Assembly: GCA_946480595.1 (NCBI GenBank)
Contig: CAMLKC010000019.1
Coordinates: forward strand, 1 to 16,543
Direction: 5' to 3'
Length of the DNA stretch: 16,543 nucleotides
Source of the DNA: an uncultured Candidatus Saccharibacteria bacterium
Lineage (GTDB): Bacteria; Patescibacteria; Saccharimonadia; Saccharimonadales; CAMLKC01
Shown: positions 1 through 6,740 of the stretch, piece after piece
Layout of the letters: each line of letters starts with the position of its first letter
Position numbering within the stretch: position 1 is the first letter of the stretch
Translations under genes and position numbers: made by a program
Notes under the pieces: generated by a model
The model's database searches: none
What the model saw: the letters and a program-made list of their open reading frames with translations, nothing else
Told to the model about the DNA's origin: nothing

Positions 1-839
1 TTGACGGAACCGTCGAACGTATCGACGGCAGTGAGTTGGATATAAAGCAGCTCCCGGACCTTTTGATGGGCGTATCGCTATTTGCCAGTAAGCGTTTGGT
101 GGTGATTAAAAATCTTTCCGAAAACAAAACCCTTTGGAGCCAATTTGGCGATTGGATAGCCCGCGTCAGCCCGGATATCCACTTGGTACTGGTTGAGCCG
201 AAGCCCGACAAGCGCACCAAAACCTACAAAGACCTGCAAAAGGCCGCAGATGTCCGCGAGTCAAAGCTGTGGACCGAACGCGACGCCGGCGTGGCTGAAC
301 AATGGGTTGCGGCCGAGGCGAAACAGATGGGATTTGAGCTGGATAAAAAATGTGCGCAGTTCTTGGTGCGGCGGGTCGGGGTAGACCAATGGCTGCTGTC
401 CCAGGCGCTCCACAAGCTATCGGTGGCAGAAACGGTGTCGGTCGAAACGATTGAAGATATTATTGAACCGAACCCTACCGAGAATGTTTTTATGCTGTTT
501 GAGTCGGCGCTAAAAGGTGATGCGCTAAAGATAAAAAAGATGCTCGCCATTCTCGAAACCACTGAAGACGCCTATCGGCTACTCGGTCTTCTTAGCGGCC
601 AGGCGGTGCAGTTTGCCGTGCTGGCACTTTCCGACAAGCCGTCAGCCGAAGTTGCCAAGGATATGGGCGTGCACCCGTACGCGATGTCAAAGCTGGCGCC
701 AGCTGCCAAGAAACTTGGCCGTACTGGTGCAAAAAGAATCGTGGCGGCTTTCTCAGAGGCAGATGAAGCGGTCAAATCGTCGGCCGTGGACCCGTGGCTG
801 TTGATTGAACGAGCGCTCATAAAAGTTGCCTGCCTATAA
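1..839 (+). CDS. holA: DNA polymerase III delta subunit, 5'-truncated
   Basis: Delta subunit of the clamp loader, which opens the beta sliding clamp during replication. The reading frame is open from base 3 and continues upstream of the window. The visible part begins in the N-terminal AAA+-like domain (DGTVERIDGSEL, then LPDLLMGVSLFASKRLVVIKN), typical of HolA where 'sLFs.krlvvi' follows the first strand. The remaining 267+ residues cover the middle domain and the C-terminal helical collar (VFMLFESALKGDALKIKKML, then the ALLSGQ-type helices). A TTG at 36 is in frame but is not a credible start, because the homologous N-terminus lies upstream. The next gene, convergent, is rpsT; holA and rpsT are neighbours in many bacteria. 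Family assignment is from recognition of the conserved pattern. Confidence 0.88.
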   Translation, partial: DGTVERIDGSELDIKQLPDLLMGVSLFASKRLVVIKNLSENKTLWSQFGDWIARVSPDIHLVLVEPKPDKRTKTYKDLQKAADVRESKLWTERDAGVAEQWVAAEAKQMGFELDKKCAQFLVRRVGVDQWLLSQALHKLSVAETVSVETIEDIIEPNPTENVFMLFESALKGDALKIKKMLAILETTEDAYRLLGLLSGQAVQFAVLALSDKPSAEVAKDMGVHPYAMSKLAPAAKKLGRTGAKRIVAAFSEADEAVKSSAVDPWLLIERALIKVACL

Positions 840-866
840 AAAATAGGCGCGAGTTGCGGCTATTTT
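840..866. terminator. Bidirectional terminator between holA and rpsT
   Basis: AAAATAG (840-846) pairs with CTATTTT (860-866), and inside it CGC (848-850) pairs with GCG (856-858) around loop GAGTT. There is one G/G mismatch. On the minus strand the stem is followed by a run of seven T, so it is a good intrinsic terminator for rpsT. On the plus strand TTTTGTTT gives holA a usable one. It starts 1 nt after the holA stop codon. Confidence 0.8.
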
Positions 867-881
867 GTTTGAAGCAGGGAA

Positions 882-1280
882 CTATTTTTCAGCTTTTTTA
901 GCAGCTGGTTTCTTGGCTGCAGGCTTCTTTGCGGCTGGCTTTTTAACAGCTTCTGCTTTAGGAGCGGCTTTTGCGGCAGCTGGTTTCTTAGTTGCAGCTG
1001 GCTTAGCAGCGGCAGCTTTTTTAGCTGGAGCGAGCTTTACGCCGGCGTCTTTTGCCACCTTAGCGAGCTGTGCTTTGCGGCGGGCAACGGTGTTCTTTTT
1101 AAGAAGCTTCTTTTTAACGGCGGTGTCGAGCTCGCTGTGAGCAGCTGAGAGACCTTCGCTGGTTGGCTTTGTCATGAATGCTTTAACGGCAGTTTTAATG
1201 TCGCGCTTGATACCGACGTTACGTTCGCGGCGTACGGCAGTCTGCTTCATTCGTTTGATAGCTGATTTGATGATTGGCAT
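882..1280 (-). CDS. rpsT: Ribosomal protein S20 with a long Lys/Ala/Pro tail
   Basis: Small-subunit protein that binds 16S rRNA. The 132-aa product has the S20 core in residues 1 to about 83 (PIIKSAIKRMKQTAVRRERN, then KAFMTKPTSEGLSAAHSELDTAVKKKLLKKNTVARRKAQLAK). Typical S20 proteins are about 85-95 aa. Residues 84-132 form an extra tail of Ala/Lys/Pro with PAAKK repeats near the C-terminus, like histone H1 or the basic tail of actinobacterial HU. The tail is inferred to be disordered and to bind nucleic acid. ATG at 1280 is preceded by an AAAGGAAC ribosome site and a strong promoter. It converges on holA. Confidence 0.93.
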   Translation of the reverse strand: MPIIKSAIKRMKQTAVRRERNVGIKRDIKTAVKAFMTKPTSEGLSAAHSELDTAVKKKLLKKNTVARRKAQLAKVAKDAGVKLAPAKKAAAAKPAATKKPAAAKAAPKAEAVKKPAAKKPAAKKPAAKKAEK

Positions 1281-1325
1281 GTTGTTCCTTTACCTTATAG
1301 AATTTGTGAATACAATCAAGGTGAG

Positions 1326-1354
1326 ATTATAGAGGAAAATGGCTGAATTGTAAA
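1326..1354 (-). promoter_or_regulatory. Strong sigma-70-type promoter of rpsT
   Basis: On the minus strand: -35 TTTACA (1354-1349), 17-nt spacer, -10 TATAAT (1331-1326). It is a near-perfect consensus match, giving a leader of about 40 nt before the rpsT start. Confidence 0.85.
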
Positions 1355-1380
1355 GTAGTTCGGATCAGAGCACCCCTTAA

Positions 1381-1405
1381 AATAAAACGCGCCCGCACCG
1401 GGCGC
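1381..1405 (-). terminator. Intrinsic terminator of the first high-GC gene
   Basis: Read on the minus strand, GCGCCC (1405-1400) pairs with GGGCGC (1394-1389) around loop GGTGC and is followed by GTTTTATTTT. It lies 50 nt after the stop codon of the 88-aa gene, and no other minus-strand gene ends here. Confidence 0.75.
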
Positions 1406-1455
1406 CCGCTGTGCCGAGGGTATCGGCGGCGGGCGGCCCGGTACGGGTAGGACGG

Positions 1456-1722
1456 TCAGGCCTGGTGCTTGCCCGTCCAGTTGTTGCCCCGTGTGAAGGT
1501 GTCGAACACCCGGAACAGGTCGCTGCGCGACATGGCGGGGTCGACGGCCTTCATCTCGAAGCTGCCAGGAGCGTTCCTCGTCAGCGTGACGCTGGAAGGA
1601 AGCTGCCGCTGGAGCGAGTCCAGGCGGGGATCGGCAGATCCGGTGAAGGTGAAGCCCAGCACGGCGGGGCTGGCGGCAGTGCCGTCGCCCTCCATGTGGT
1701 AGTGCAGGTCGAAGCCAGGCAT
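1456..1722 (-). CDS. High-GC gene for an 88-aa protein of unknown function
   Basis: I do not recognise this protein. It starts MPGFDLHYHMEGDGTAA, has no membrane segment or signal peptide, no cysteine, and reads as a small, probably beta-rich soluble domain (VLGFTFTG, SSVTLTRN, GSFEMKAV) ending in TRGNNWTGKHQA. Support for a real gene: an AGGAG ribosome site 7 nt before ATG 1722, a consensus promoter 42 nt upstream, and a terminator 50 nt after the stop. G+C is about 68% over 1501-1720 by my count, well above neighbours (about 48% at 1921-1980), with G/C favoured in third positions. It forms a single-gene unit between rpsT and the DHH-like gene, and resembles in layout the genes at 4629-5267 and 15386-15856. 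Recent acquisition is possible but not shown. Confidence 0.7.
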   Translation of the reverse strand: MPGFDLHYHMEGDGTAASPAVLGFTFTGSADPRLDSLQRQLPSSVTLTRNAPGSFEMKAVDPAMSRSDLFRVFDTFTRGNNWTGKHQA

Positions 1723-1763
1723 GGCATCTCCTCGTACTCGTACCAGCTTACACGGACTGGAGT

Positions 1764-1792
1764 ATTATATACTCTTTCAACGAATATTGCAA
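1764..1792 (-). promoter_or_regulatory. Promoter of the 88-aa high-GC gene
   Basis: Minus strand: -35 TTGCAA (1792-1787), 17-nt spacer, -10 TATAAT (1769-1764). The promoter region is AT-rich, like native promoters in the window and unlike the gene it serves. Confidence 0.78.
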
Positions 1793-1833
1793 TACATTTT
1801 TCAGAAAATGCAAGCATAAGAACGCGAAACTAA

Positions 1834-1863
1834 TTGACTATATGAAAATACTTATGGTATAGT
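1834..1863 (+). promoter_or_regulatory. Promoter of the DHH-like gene
   Basis: TTGACT (1834-1839), 18-nt spacer, TATAGT (1858-1863). The leader is about 36 nt with an AGGAAA ribosome site before ATG 1906. It is divergent from the promoter at 1764-1792, with about 70 nt between the two -10 boxes. Confidence 0.72.
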
Positions 1864-1905
1864 GAACTCAAAATCGATAAAAATAAAAATATAGGAAAAC
1901 GCCTC

Positions 1906-3849
1906 ATGAACGATGGCAACGCCAAGCAGCAAATCGCCGACAAGGTAAAGAACAGCAGTAACATCATGGTTACCGTCAGTTCGAATCCATCCGTTGACGA
2001 GCTAAGCGCCGCGTTGGGACTGACCCTGCTGCTGAATAAAATGAAAAAGCACGCGACGGCAGTATTCAGTGGCTCGATTCCGCCCGCAATTACCTTTCTT
2101 GATCCGCAAAAGACATTCGAGAACACGGTTGATTCGCTGCGTGACTTTATTATTGCCCTCGACAAAGAAAAAGCCGACCACCTTCGTTACAAGGTAGACG
2201 GCGATGTCGTTAAGATTTTCATTACGCCGTACCGTACAACTATTACCAGCGATGACCTCGACTTTAGCCAAGGCGACTACAACGTCGAGTTGGTACTCGC
2301 CCTTGGGGTAAAAAACCGCGATGACCTGGATACGGCACTTAGTGCGCACGGTCGCATTCTCCACGATGCAACAGTAGCGTCAATCAGTGCGGGCGGCACT
2401 GTGAGCGAACTCGGCAGTATAAATTGGCGTGAGGAAAACGCCAGTTCGCTGAGTGAAATGCTCGTCAGTCTTAGCGAGTCATTCAAAGACAAGGGTACGC
2501 TGGACGAACAGATTGCCACAGCCTTTCTCACGGGTATCGTGGCGGCAACCGATCGTTTCAGTAACGAACGCACCTCGTCTAAGGTGATGACAATTGCTGC
2601 GCAGCTTATGTCAGCCGGAGCCAACCAGCAGTTGATCGCTTCCAAGTTAGAAGAAGCCCACGAAATCGGCGACACTAAGCCGAGCGGACCGTCAGGTGGA
2701 AGTAGCACTTCCGAAGCGGCCGCCAACTCCGACGGCACGACCGACCTAACTGAAGGTCAGGCGACCAAGCTTGAACGCAAGGAGGCTGCAAAAAAGACCG
2801 AAGAGCCGCCAAAGCAAAAAGAGAACGACGGGTCGTTGACGATTTCACACGAGAAAGAGGGCGATCTAGACGAAGTAACTCGTCAAACCGAAGAAGAAGA
2901 GCGTGAAGCCGCGGCAAAAGCGGCTCAAGAGGAAATCGAGAAACAGGCCAAGGCTGTTCCAGACGAACAGCAGGAAGAAGCGGCGAAAAAGGCTGAGGAT
3001 AACTTAGCCCAGCAGCTCCAATCAGTGGCTCCTGCCGCAGCAGCGCCTGCGACGCCGTCGGTAGCTGATCTGCAAAAGGACCTTGCGGCTGCTAATGCCG
3101 AGGTAGACAAAGCTGCTGAGCAGCCACCAGTCGCTCCCGTAGGCTCGGCCGAGATGAACCAATGGCAAGGCTCGGACCAAGCGCCAAGTATGGGCGGCAC
3201 ATTGAATGCGACTACTGAACAGGCAGAACAAGACAAGCGCCGTGCCCTTGAAGAAGACCGAAATCACACTATTTTGACGCACGGTAGCGGCAACAGCTAT
3301 GTTGGTGATAGTACGCCGACTTTCCAGTCGCCACTTAACGCCGCATCGCAGCCACCAGAAGAGCAGCCGATGGTCGATCCTTTCAGAGGAGATTCACCAA
3401 CGCCAACGCTTAATGCTGTCTCGCCGGTAACATTGCCACCGATTAATCCACCGCAGGAAACACAGGAACCATCTCTTCCTACGGAAACGCTCGCCGATAT
3501 CGATAGGGAAAACCGCATGCCGCACGAAGAAGCGCGCGCAGCAGTTGACGCGGCGTTTGGCGCGGTACCGTTTACGCCGGCCAGCGCACCACAGCCGGAC
3601 CAAATGCCAGCACCAGAACAACCAGTGGCTCCGCCTGCGGTTTTGCCGCCTATGCCGCCAATGCCGGACTTTTCGACATTGCCTCCGTTGCCTCAGGCTA
3701 ATCCTGAAGCCGGACCTGATGCCGCGTTCTCTGGAGCGCTGCCCCCTGACAAGCTAGAAGACGTCTTCGGATCGTCACCAGCACCAGCGCCGAGTCCCGC
3801 GCCGCAGTCAAACGACCCAGCGCAGTTCAAAATCCCCGGCCAAGGCTAG
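1906..3849 (+). CDS. Degenerate DHH/NrnA-like domain with a long low-complexity tail
   Basis: The 647-aa product has two halves. Residues 15-250 follow the layout of DHH-DHHA1 phosphoesterases (NrnA/RecJ superfamily): VSSNPSVDELSAALGLTLLL at 24-43 sits where active enzymes have 'hhnPDgDaiGSalal'. HDATVASISAGGT (153-165) sits where the DHH triad is expected. GIVAATDRFSNERTSSKVM (210-228) corresponds to the 'GiytDTg.F...ts' segment. In all three places the metal-binding Asp/His pattern is not kept, so I infer a non-catalytic or altered member. Residues 255-370 are highly charged and coiled-coil-like, rich in Glu, Lys and Ala. Residues 375-647 are Ala/Pro/Gln-rich and probably disordered. No signal peptide or membrane helix is seen. 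It is monocistronic, and its stop overlaps the stop of the convergent PIG-L gene. The assignment to the superfamily is moderate; the function is unknown. Confidence 0.72.
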   Translation: MNDGNAKQQIADKVKNSSNIMVTVSSNPSVDELSAALGLTLLLNKMKKHATAVFSGSIPPAITFLDPQKTFENTVDSLRDFIIALDKEKADHLRYKVDGDVVKIFITPYRTTITSDDLDFSQGDYNVELVLALGVKNRDDLDTALSAHGRILHDATVASISAGGTVSELGSINWREENASSLSEMLVSLSESFKDKGTLDEQIATAFLTGIVAATDRFSNERTSSKVMTIAAQLMSAGANQQLIASKLEEAHEIGDTKPSGPSGGSSTSEAAANSDGTTDLTEGQATKLERKEAAKKTEEPPKQKENDGSLTISHEKEGDLDEVTRQTEEEEREAAAKAAQEEIEKQAKAVPDEQQEEAAKKAEDNLAQQLQSVAPAAAAPATPSVADLQKDLAAANAEVDKAAEQPPVAPVGSAEMNQWQGSDQAPSMGGTLNATTEQAEQDKRRALEEDRNHTILTHGSGNSYVGDSTPTFQSPLNAASQPPEEQPMVDPFRGDSPTPTLNAVSPVTLPPINPPQETQEPSLPTETLADIDRENRMPHEEARAAVDAAFGAVPFTPASAPQPDQMPAPEQPVAPPAVLPPMPPMPDFSTLPPLPQANPEAGPDAAFSGALPPDKLEDVFGSSPAPAPSPAPQSNDPAQFKIPGQG

Positions 3850-4529
3850 TCTTTAATCAAAAAGTAATTCAAACCGAGGTTATCGCCTCGGTTTTTGATA
3901 TGATTTTCGCCGTCGCTCCGCTGTGAATGGTGGGCGCGGACAACCTCAAGCAGCTGTGTATTCAGATGGCGGGCGTCCACGATTTCATCGACTTCTTCTT
4001 CACGGCGGCCGCGTTCCATGTAGATCCAGTCGGTATTGTCAGTCGGCCAGTCGCTATAGGGTACACAATGCAATAAAATTCGATTGAGGCGCTTGTCGGT
4101 CGCCTTTAGCCGGTAAAAGGCCAAGCAAGCCGCACGTGATGCGGCGATATGGTCAATGTGTCCCGTTAAGCCGTTTAAGTCGAATGCGACAAATTCAACT
4201 TCAGCATCTTCGGGCGCACTTTCAATCGTCGAAGTGACGATCGCTTCTATCTTTTCGGCAGCTTCAATCATGACAGCGTTGTCGATATGGCCGTCTTTAA
4301 ACCCAAGGTACTGCATGCTTTTTGCGCCGAGCAGCCGGCCGCTTTGTTCCCATTCTTTTTGCCGTACGGCGCCAAGGTCGGGCTCGTTATCAGGGTTAGT
4401 GCCGCCTTCGCCTCTTGTAAGGGTAATAAGGTGTAGCTCTGCACCTCCGTGAGTTTCATGGAGCAACATGCCGGCAGGACCGATTGCTTCGTCATCCGGG
4501 TGCGCAAAAATGCCAAAAATAATCTTCAT
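3846..4529 (-). CDS. PIG-L/LmbE family zinc deacetylase
   Basis: The 227-aa protein begins MKIIFGIFAHPDDEAIG, with the zinc motif AHPDDE at residues 9-14. It also carries the second-site motif GHIDHIAAS in the middle, matching the H-x2-H of the family. Members remove acetyl groups from N-acetylglucosamine-linked substrates (for example GlcNAc-PI, GlcNAc-inositol in mycothiol synthesis, bacillithiol intermediates); which substrate applies here cannot be told. I chose ATG at 4529 rather than the in-frame GTG at 4547: the family begins right before the first strand, and a TATACT box ends 6 nt before the ATG, suggesting a leaderless message. Its stop TAG overlaps the convergent neighbour's stop in the palindrome CTAG. 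Confidence 0.88.
   Translation of the reverse strand: MKIIFGIFAHPDDEAIGPAGMLLHETHGGAELHLITLTRGEGGTNPDNEPDLGAVRQKEWEQSGRLLGAKSMQYLGFKDGHIDNAVMIEAAEKIEAIVTSTIESAPEDAEVEFVAFDLNGLTGHIDHIAASRAACLAFYRLKATDKRLNRILLHCVPYSDWPTDNTDWIYMERGRREEEVDEIVDARHLNTQLLEVVRAHHSQRSDGENHIKNRGDNLGLNYFLIKD
3871..3897 (+). terminator. Terminator of the DHH-like gene, inside the PIG-L coding region
   Basis: AAACCGAGG (3871-3879) pairs with CCTCGGTTT (3886-3894), with a 6-nt loop and then T residues to 3896. It lies about 20 nt after the plus-strand stop and is embedded in the last codons of the convergent PIG-L gene (encoding about KNRGDNLGL). The same bases therefore serve both as a terminator and as codons. Confidence 0.8.
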
Positions 4530-4535
4530 AAATTC

Positions 4536-4541
4536 AGTATA
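4536..4541 (-). promoter_or_regulatory. -10 box of the PIG-L gene (leaderless start)
   Basis: On the minus strand TATACT is followed by 6 nt (GAATTT) and then ATG. No convincing -35 is visible. The spacing puts the predicted transcription start at the start codon. Confidence 0.55.
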
Positions 4542-4561
4542 ACGCACGTGTGGGGTGAGTG

Positions 4562-4614
4562 CCGGTTGCCGGCGGCGGGGAGCGTGTTGCTCCTCCCAGC
4601 CGCCGGCGAACCGG
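4562..4614. terminator. Very strong hairpin after the 212-aa high-GC gene
   Basis: CCGGTT, GCCGGCGGC and GGGAG (4562-4582) pair with CTCCC, GCCGCCGGC and AACCGG (4593-4614), giving 20 bp with one mismatch and one bulged G around a 10-nt loop. It lies 15 nt after the minus-strand stop at 4629. There is no T run on either side, so it is not a textbook intrinsic terminator. It may still stop or protect the transcript and insulate the PIG-L gene. Confidence 0.6.
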
Positions 4615-4628
4615 TGCCCACTCTCAGC

Positions 4629-5267
4629 TCACAGAAGCTGACTGTACGCCTGGGGCGACAGGCGGATCACGACCCGCTTGACCCCGCCCCTGAGAACGTC
4701 GTCCAGCAGGTCATCCCTGGGGTCGGTGACGAACCGGGGGTGGTGCTGGCAGGTGGTGATGCCTGCGAACCGCATGCGACAGGGGTCGGGCTCGACCAGT
4801 CGCTTCTTGCCGTAGGCGCGCACGGTGTCGTTGCTGATGACGACAGCCATCCGGGCGGGAAGGAGCCCGTCCTGCTGCACGATGACGCTGTTCGCCGGAA
4901 GGGCGAGCGGACTCGTGGTGCCGCCCGAGACGAAGTCCACGTTGAGGACTCGGCCGTTCTTGGTGTCGGCGAACCCGATGAGCGTGAAGTGCGGCTCACC
5001 GCGGTCCGTGTTGTAGGTGAGGGCCGGGTACGCCTTGTTGGCTTCCAGGCCCCTCGTCCGGGCGACGTCGGCCCGGCTGACGCCGGGGGTCTTGTAGTCG
5101 TCTGTGACCAGCAGGGCGACGCCGTTGATGGCGATGACGCCCAGAAGGGCTGCACCAGCGACGACGCGCCAGGCGCCCTTGGGGTTGTGTCGGTACGACT
5201 TGTACAGGCCCACGCACGCGGCTGCGAGCGTGGCGTAAAGCACGAATGCAATAGTCCAGGTGTCCAT
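4629..5267 (-). CDS. High-GC two-helix membrane protein of unknown function
   Basis: I do not recognise this 212-aa protein. Residues 5-22 (TIAFVLYATLAAACVGLY) and 33-54 (RVVAGAALLGVIAINGVALLV) are two membrane helices. The loop between them, KSYRHNPKGAW, is basic and so probably cytoplasmic, which would place both ends outside the membrane. The 150-residue C-terminal part is soluble, with FTLIGFADTKNGRVLNVDF and a C-x8-C pair (CRMRFAGITTC). I chose ATG 5267 because the helix follows at once and a possible promoter lies just upstream; the ribosome site (GAGAGA) is weak. G+C is about 65-68% in 4861-4980 by my count, far above truB next door. It is a single-gene minus-strand unit between PIG-L and truB. 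Confidence 0.7.
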   Translation of the reverse strand: MDTWTIAFVLYATLAAACVGLYKSYRHNPKGAWRVVAGAALLGVIAINGVALLVTDDYKTPGVSRADVARTRGLEANKAYPALTYNTDRGEPHFTLIGFADTKNGRVLNVDFVSGGTTSPLALPANSVIVQQDGLLPARMAVVISNDTVRAYGKKRLVEPDPCRMRFAGITTCQHHPRFVTDPRDDLLDDVLRGGVKRVVIRLSPQAYSQLL

Positions 5268-5307
5268 CTCGGTTCTCTCTGTGAGGCGGAAAGCGAACGG
5301 TGCCGAT

Positions 5308-5336
5308 AGTATCATGAGAATTACATTTACGCAAAC
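5308..5336 (-). promoter_or_regulatory. Probable promoter of the 212-aa membrane protein
   Basis: Minus strand: TTGCGT (about 5336-5331), 17-nt spacer, TACTAT (about 5313-5308). The matches are moderate. It overlaps the upstream part of the truB promoter on the other strand, so the two transcripts may compete. Confidence 0.5.
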
Positions 5337-5342
5337 ATCCGT

Positions 5343-5348
5343 TATAAT
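5343..5348 (+). promoter_or_regulatory. -10 box of truB
   Basis: Perfect TATAAT ending 9 nt before ATG 5358, without a clear -35. It predicts a leader of only a few bases, and no Shine-Dalgarno sequence is present. Confidence 0.6.
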
Positions 5349-5357
5349 TGAAAGTCT

Positions 5358-6017
5358 ATGAATGACGAAGTACTTCTCATCGACAAGCCAGCCGAGATGA
5401 CCAGCTTTGGTGTCGTGGCGCGGATTCGCCGCGTACTTAGCCAGCAAGCGGGCAAAAAGGTGAAGGTAGGACACACTGGGACGCTCGATCCGTTTGCAAC
5501 AGGCCTCATGATTCTTGTGACTGGCAAAGAATGTAAGAACGCAGGCCATTACACCAAGCTCGACAAGGTTTACGAGGCAACATTTCGCTTGGGTGAAACC
5601 AGCACCACGGGAGATCCCGAAGGCGACATAACAAAAACATCAGACAAGCAGCCGTCGCGCAAAGAGGTAGAAGAGGCGCTTAAAAAGTTTACAGGGGAGA
5701 TAGAACAGCGGCCGCCGATCTTCAGCGCCATCAAAATCAATGGCCGCCGCGCCTACCATATGGCGCGCAACGGCGAAGAAGTCGAAATTCCGCTACGAAA
5801 GATACATATTTATAGCTTGGAATTGCTGGACTACGACTACCCGGAAATAAAAATCCGTACGAATGTCAGCAGCGGCACATATATCCGTAGCCTCTGTGTG
5901 GACATCGGTGAACAGCTCGGCACGGGAGCGTATTGTACACATCTTAGGCGCATTTCAATTGGTGAGTGGTCGGTGTATGATGCTAAGTACCTGCAAGAAT
6001 ACGGCATACAAAACTAG
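5358..6017 (+). CDS. truB: tRNA pseudouridine-55 synthase
   Basis: Converts U55 of the T-loop of tRNAs to pseudouridine. The 219-aa protein has the diagnostic KVGHTGTLDPFATGLM (35-50) with catalytic Asp44, then YEATFRLGETSTTGDPEGD, QRPPIFSAIKINGRRAYHMAR and SSGTYIRSLCVDIGEQLGTGAYCTHLRR. It ends shortly after the catalytic domain, so the C-terminal PUA domain found in the longer enzymes (about 300 aa) is missing or very short. Its TAG stop is 8 nt from the next start and next to that gene's AGGAGG ribosome site, so the two are co-transcribed. Confidence 0.95.
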   Translation: MNDEVLLIDKPAEMTSFGVVARIRRVLSQQAGKKVKVGHTGTLDPFATGLMILVTGKECKNAGHYTKLDKVYEATFRLGETSTTGDPEGDITKTSDKQPSRKEVEEALKKFTGEIEQRPPIFSAIKINGRRAYHMARNGEEVEIPLRKIHIYSLELLDYDYPEIKIRTNVSSGTYIRSLCVDIGEQLGTGAYCTHLRRISIGEWSVYDAKYLQEYGIQN

Positions 6018-6025
6018 GAGGGCAC

Positions 6026-6736
6026 ATGGAAGTAGAACTGGTATACGGCACTACAAAAGCAATCGTTGACCCGCAAGGGGCATATCTTACCAATTTGTCG
6101 GACGATAGGGGAGATATCTTGTTTCCTAAGCGAAATCTGACGGCCGAAGACGGCGCGACAAAGCTTCGCGGCGGTTCGCACATTTGTTTGCCTAACTTTG
6201 GACCCGGAGGAGCCAGCGGACAGCCGCAACACGGGTTTGGGCGGACAAGCTTATGGGAGGTGACCGACAAGACCGAGAGCAGTGTGCTTTTAACGCTTCT
6301 TGAGGGAAAACAGGGATACGAGGATATGAGCTCGGTACTGACCTATCAGCTGGCTGACAACATGCTGATGATGACCTGCGAACTAACGAATAACGGCTCA
6401 GCACCCCTTAGGGTGGCACCGGCATTCCATCCGTATTTCTCTTTGACCGGTGAAAGAGAAGTCGAAATAGACGGCGTGAAAACGGAACTGGGCGATCTTT
6501 CCGAAGCTCAGTTTATGGGCGACAACCGTCACGAACTAAAGACAGTCGTCCGCACGTTTACTCTCGATTCGACTGATCTGCCAATATGGGCCAAGTGGAC
6601 GGACCAGCTAGGTAGGTATGTCTGCGTCGAGCCGTCGCTGGGCGGGTTTACTTTCCTGGAAGATTCGCCAAAACCCGAGGAAATCCTGCCACCGGGAGGC
6701 TCAAAAACCTACGCCTTTTCCATAACCTGGGGTTAA
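6026..6736 (+). CDS. Hexose mutarotase-like epimerase (aldose 1-epimerase / YeaD fold)
   Basis: Predicted to interconvert alpha and beta anomers of a hexose or hexose 6-phosphate. The 236-aa product carries GGSHICLPNFGPGGASGQPQ followed by HGFGR (49-73), with His69 in the substrate site, AFHPYF (133-138) with the probable catalytic acid His135, and CVEPSLGG (200-207) with the probable catalytic base Glu202. These spacings match the YeaD/galactose mutarotase-like superfamily. The length is shorter than most aldose 1-epimerases (about 300-350 aa) and closer to compact members. A strong AGGAGG site sits 4 nt before the ATG. It is the second gene of the truB operon. Substrate cannot be assigned. 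Confidence 0.85.
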   Translation: MEVELVYGTTKAIVDPQGAYLTNLSDDRGDILFPKRNLTAEDGATKLRGGSHICLPNFGPGGASGQPQHGFGRTSLWEVTDKTESSVLLTLLEGKQGYEDMSSVLTYQLADNMLMMTCELTNNGSAPLRVAPAFHPYFSLTGEREVEIDGVKTELGDLSEAQFMGDNRHELKTVVRTFTLDSTDLPIWAKWTDQLGRYVCVEPSLGGFTFLEDSPKPEEILPPGGSKTYAFSITWG

Positions 6737-6740
6737 CCTG

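Noticed and set aside
865..1140. Hydrophobic Ala/Phe/Leu-rich plus-strand frame that looks like a membrane protein
   Set aside because: It is the antisense of the Lys/Ala/Pro tail and core of S20; Lys codons read backwards give Phe and Leu. It has no promoter or ribosome site.
2800..3000. Repeat region or frame change in the charged segment of the DHH-like gene
   Set aside because: The frame stays open with the gene's codon habits throughout; the Glu/Lys/Ala bias explains the repetitive look.
4449..5309. Long open frame on the plus strand opposite the 212-aa gene
   Set aside because: It is open because high-GC DNA has few stops. The minus-strand frame has membrane helices, G/C-rich third positions and a possible promoter, while the plus-strand product looks like random low-complexity sequence.
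5268..5549. N-terminal extension of the 212-aa membrane protein to an ATG at 5549
   Set aside because: It would run through the truB start and coding region on the other strand, and composition changes sharply at about 5270. ATG 5267 is followed directly by the first membrane helix.
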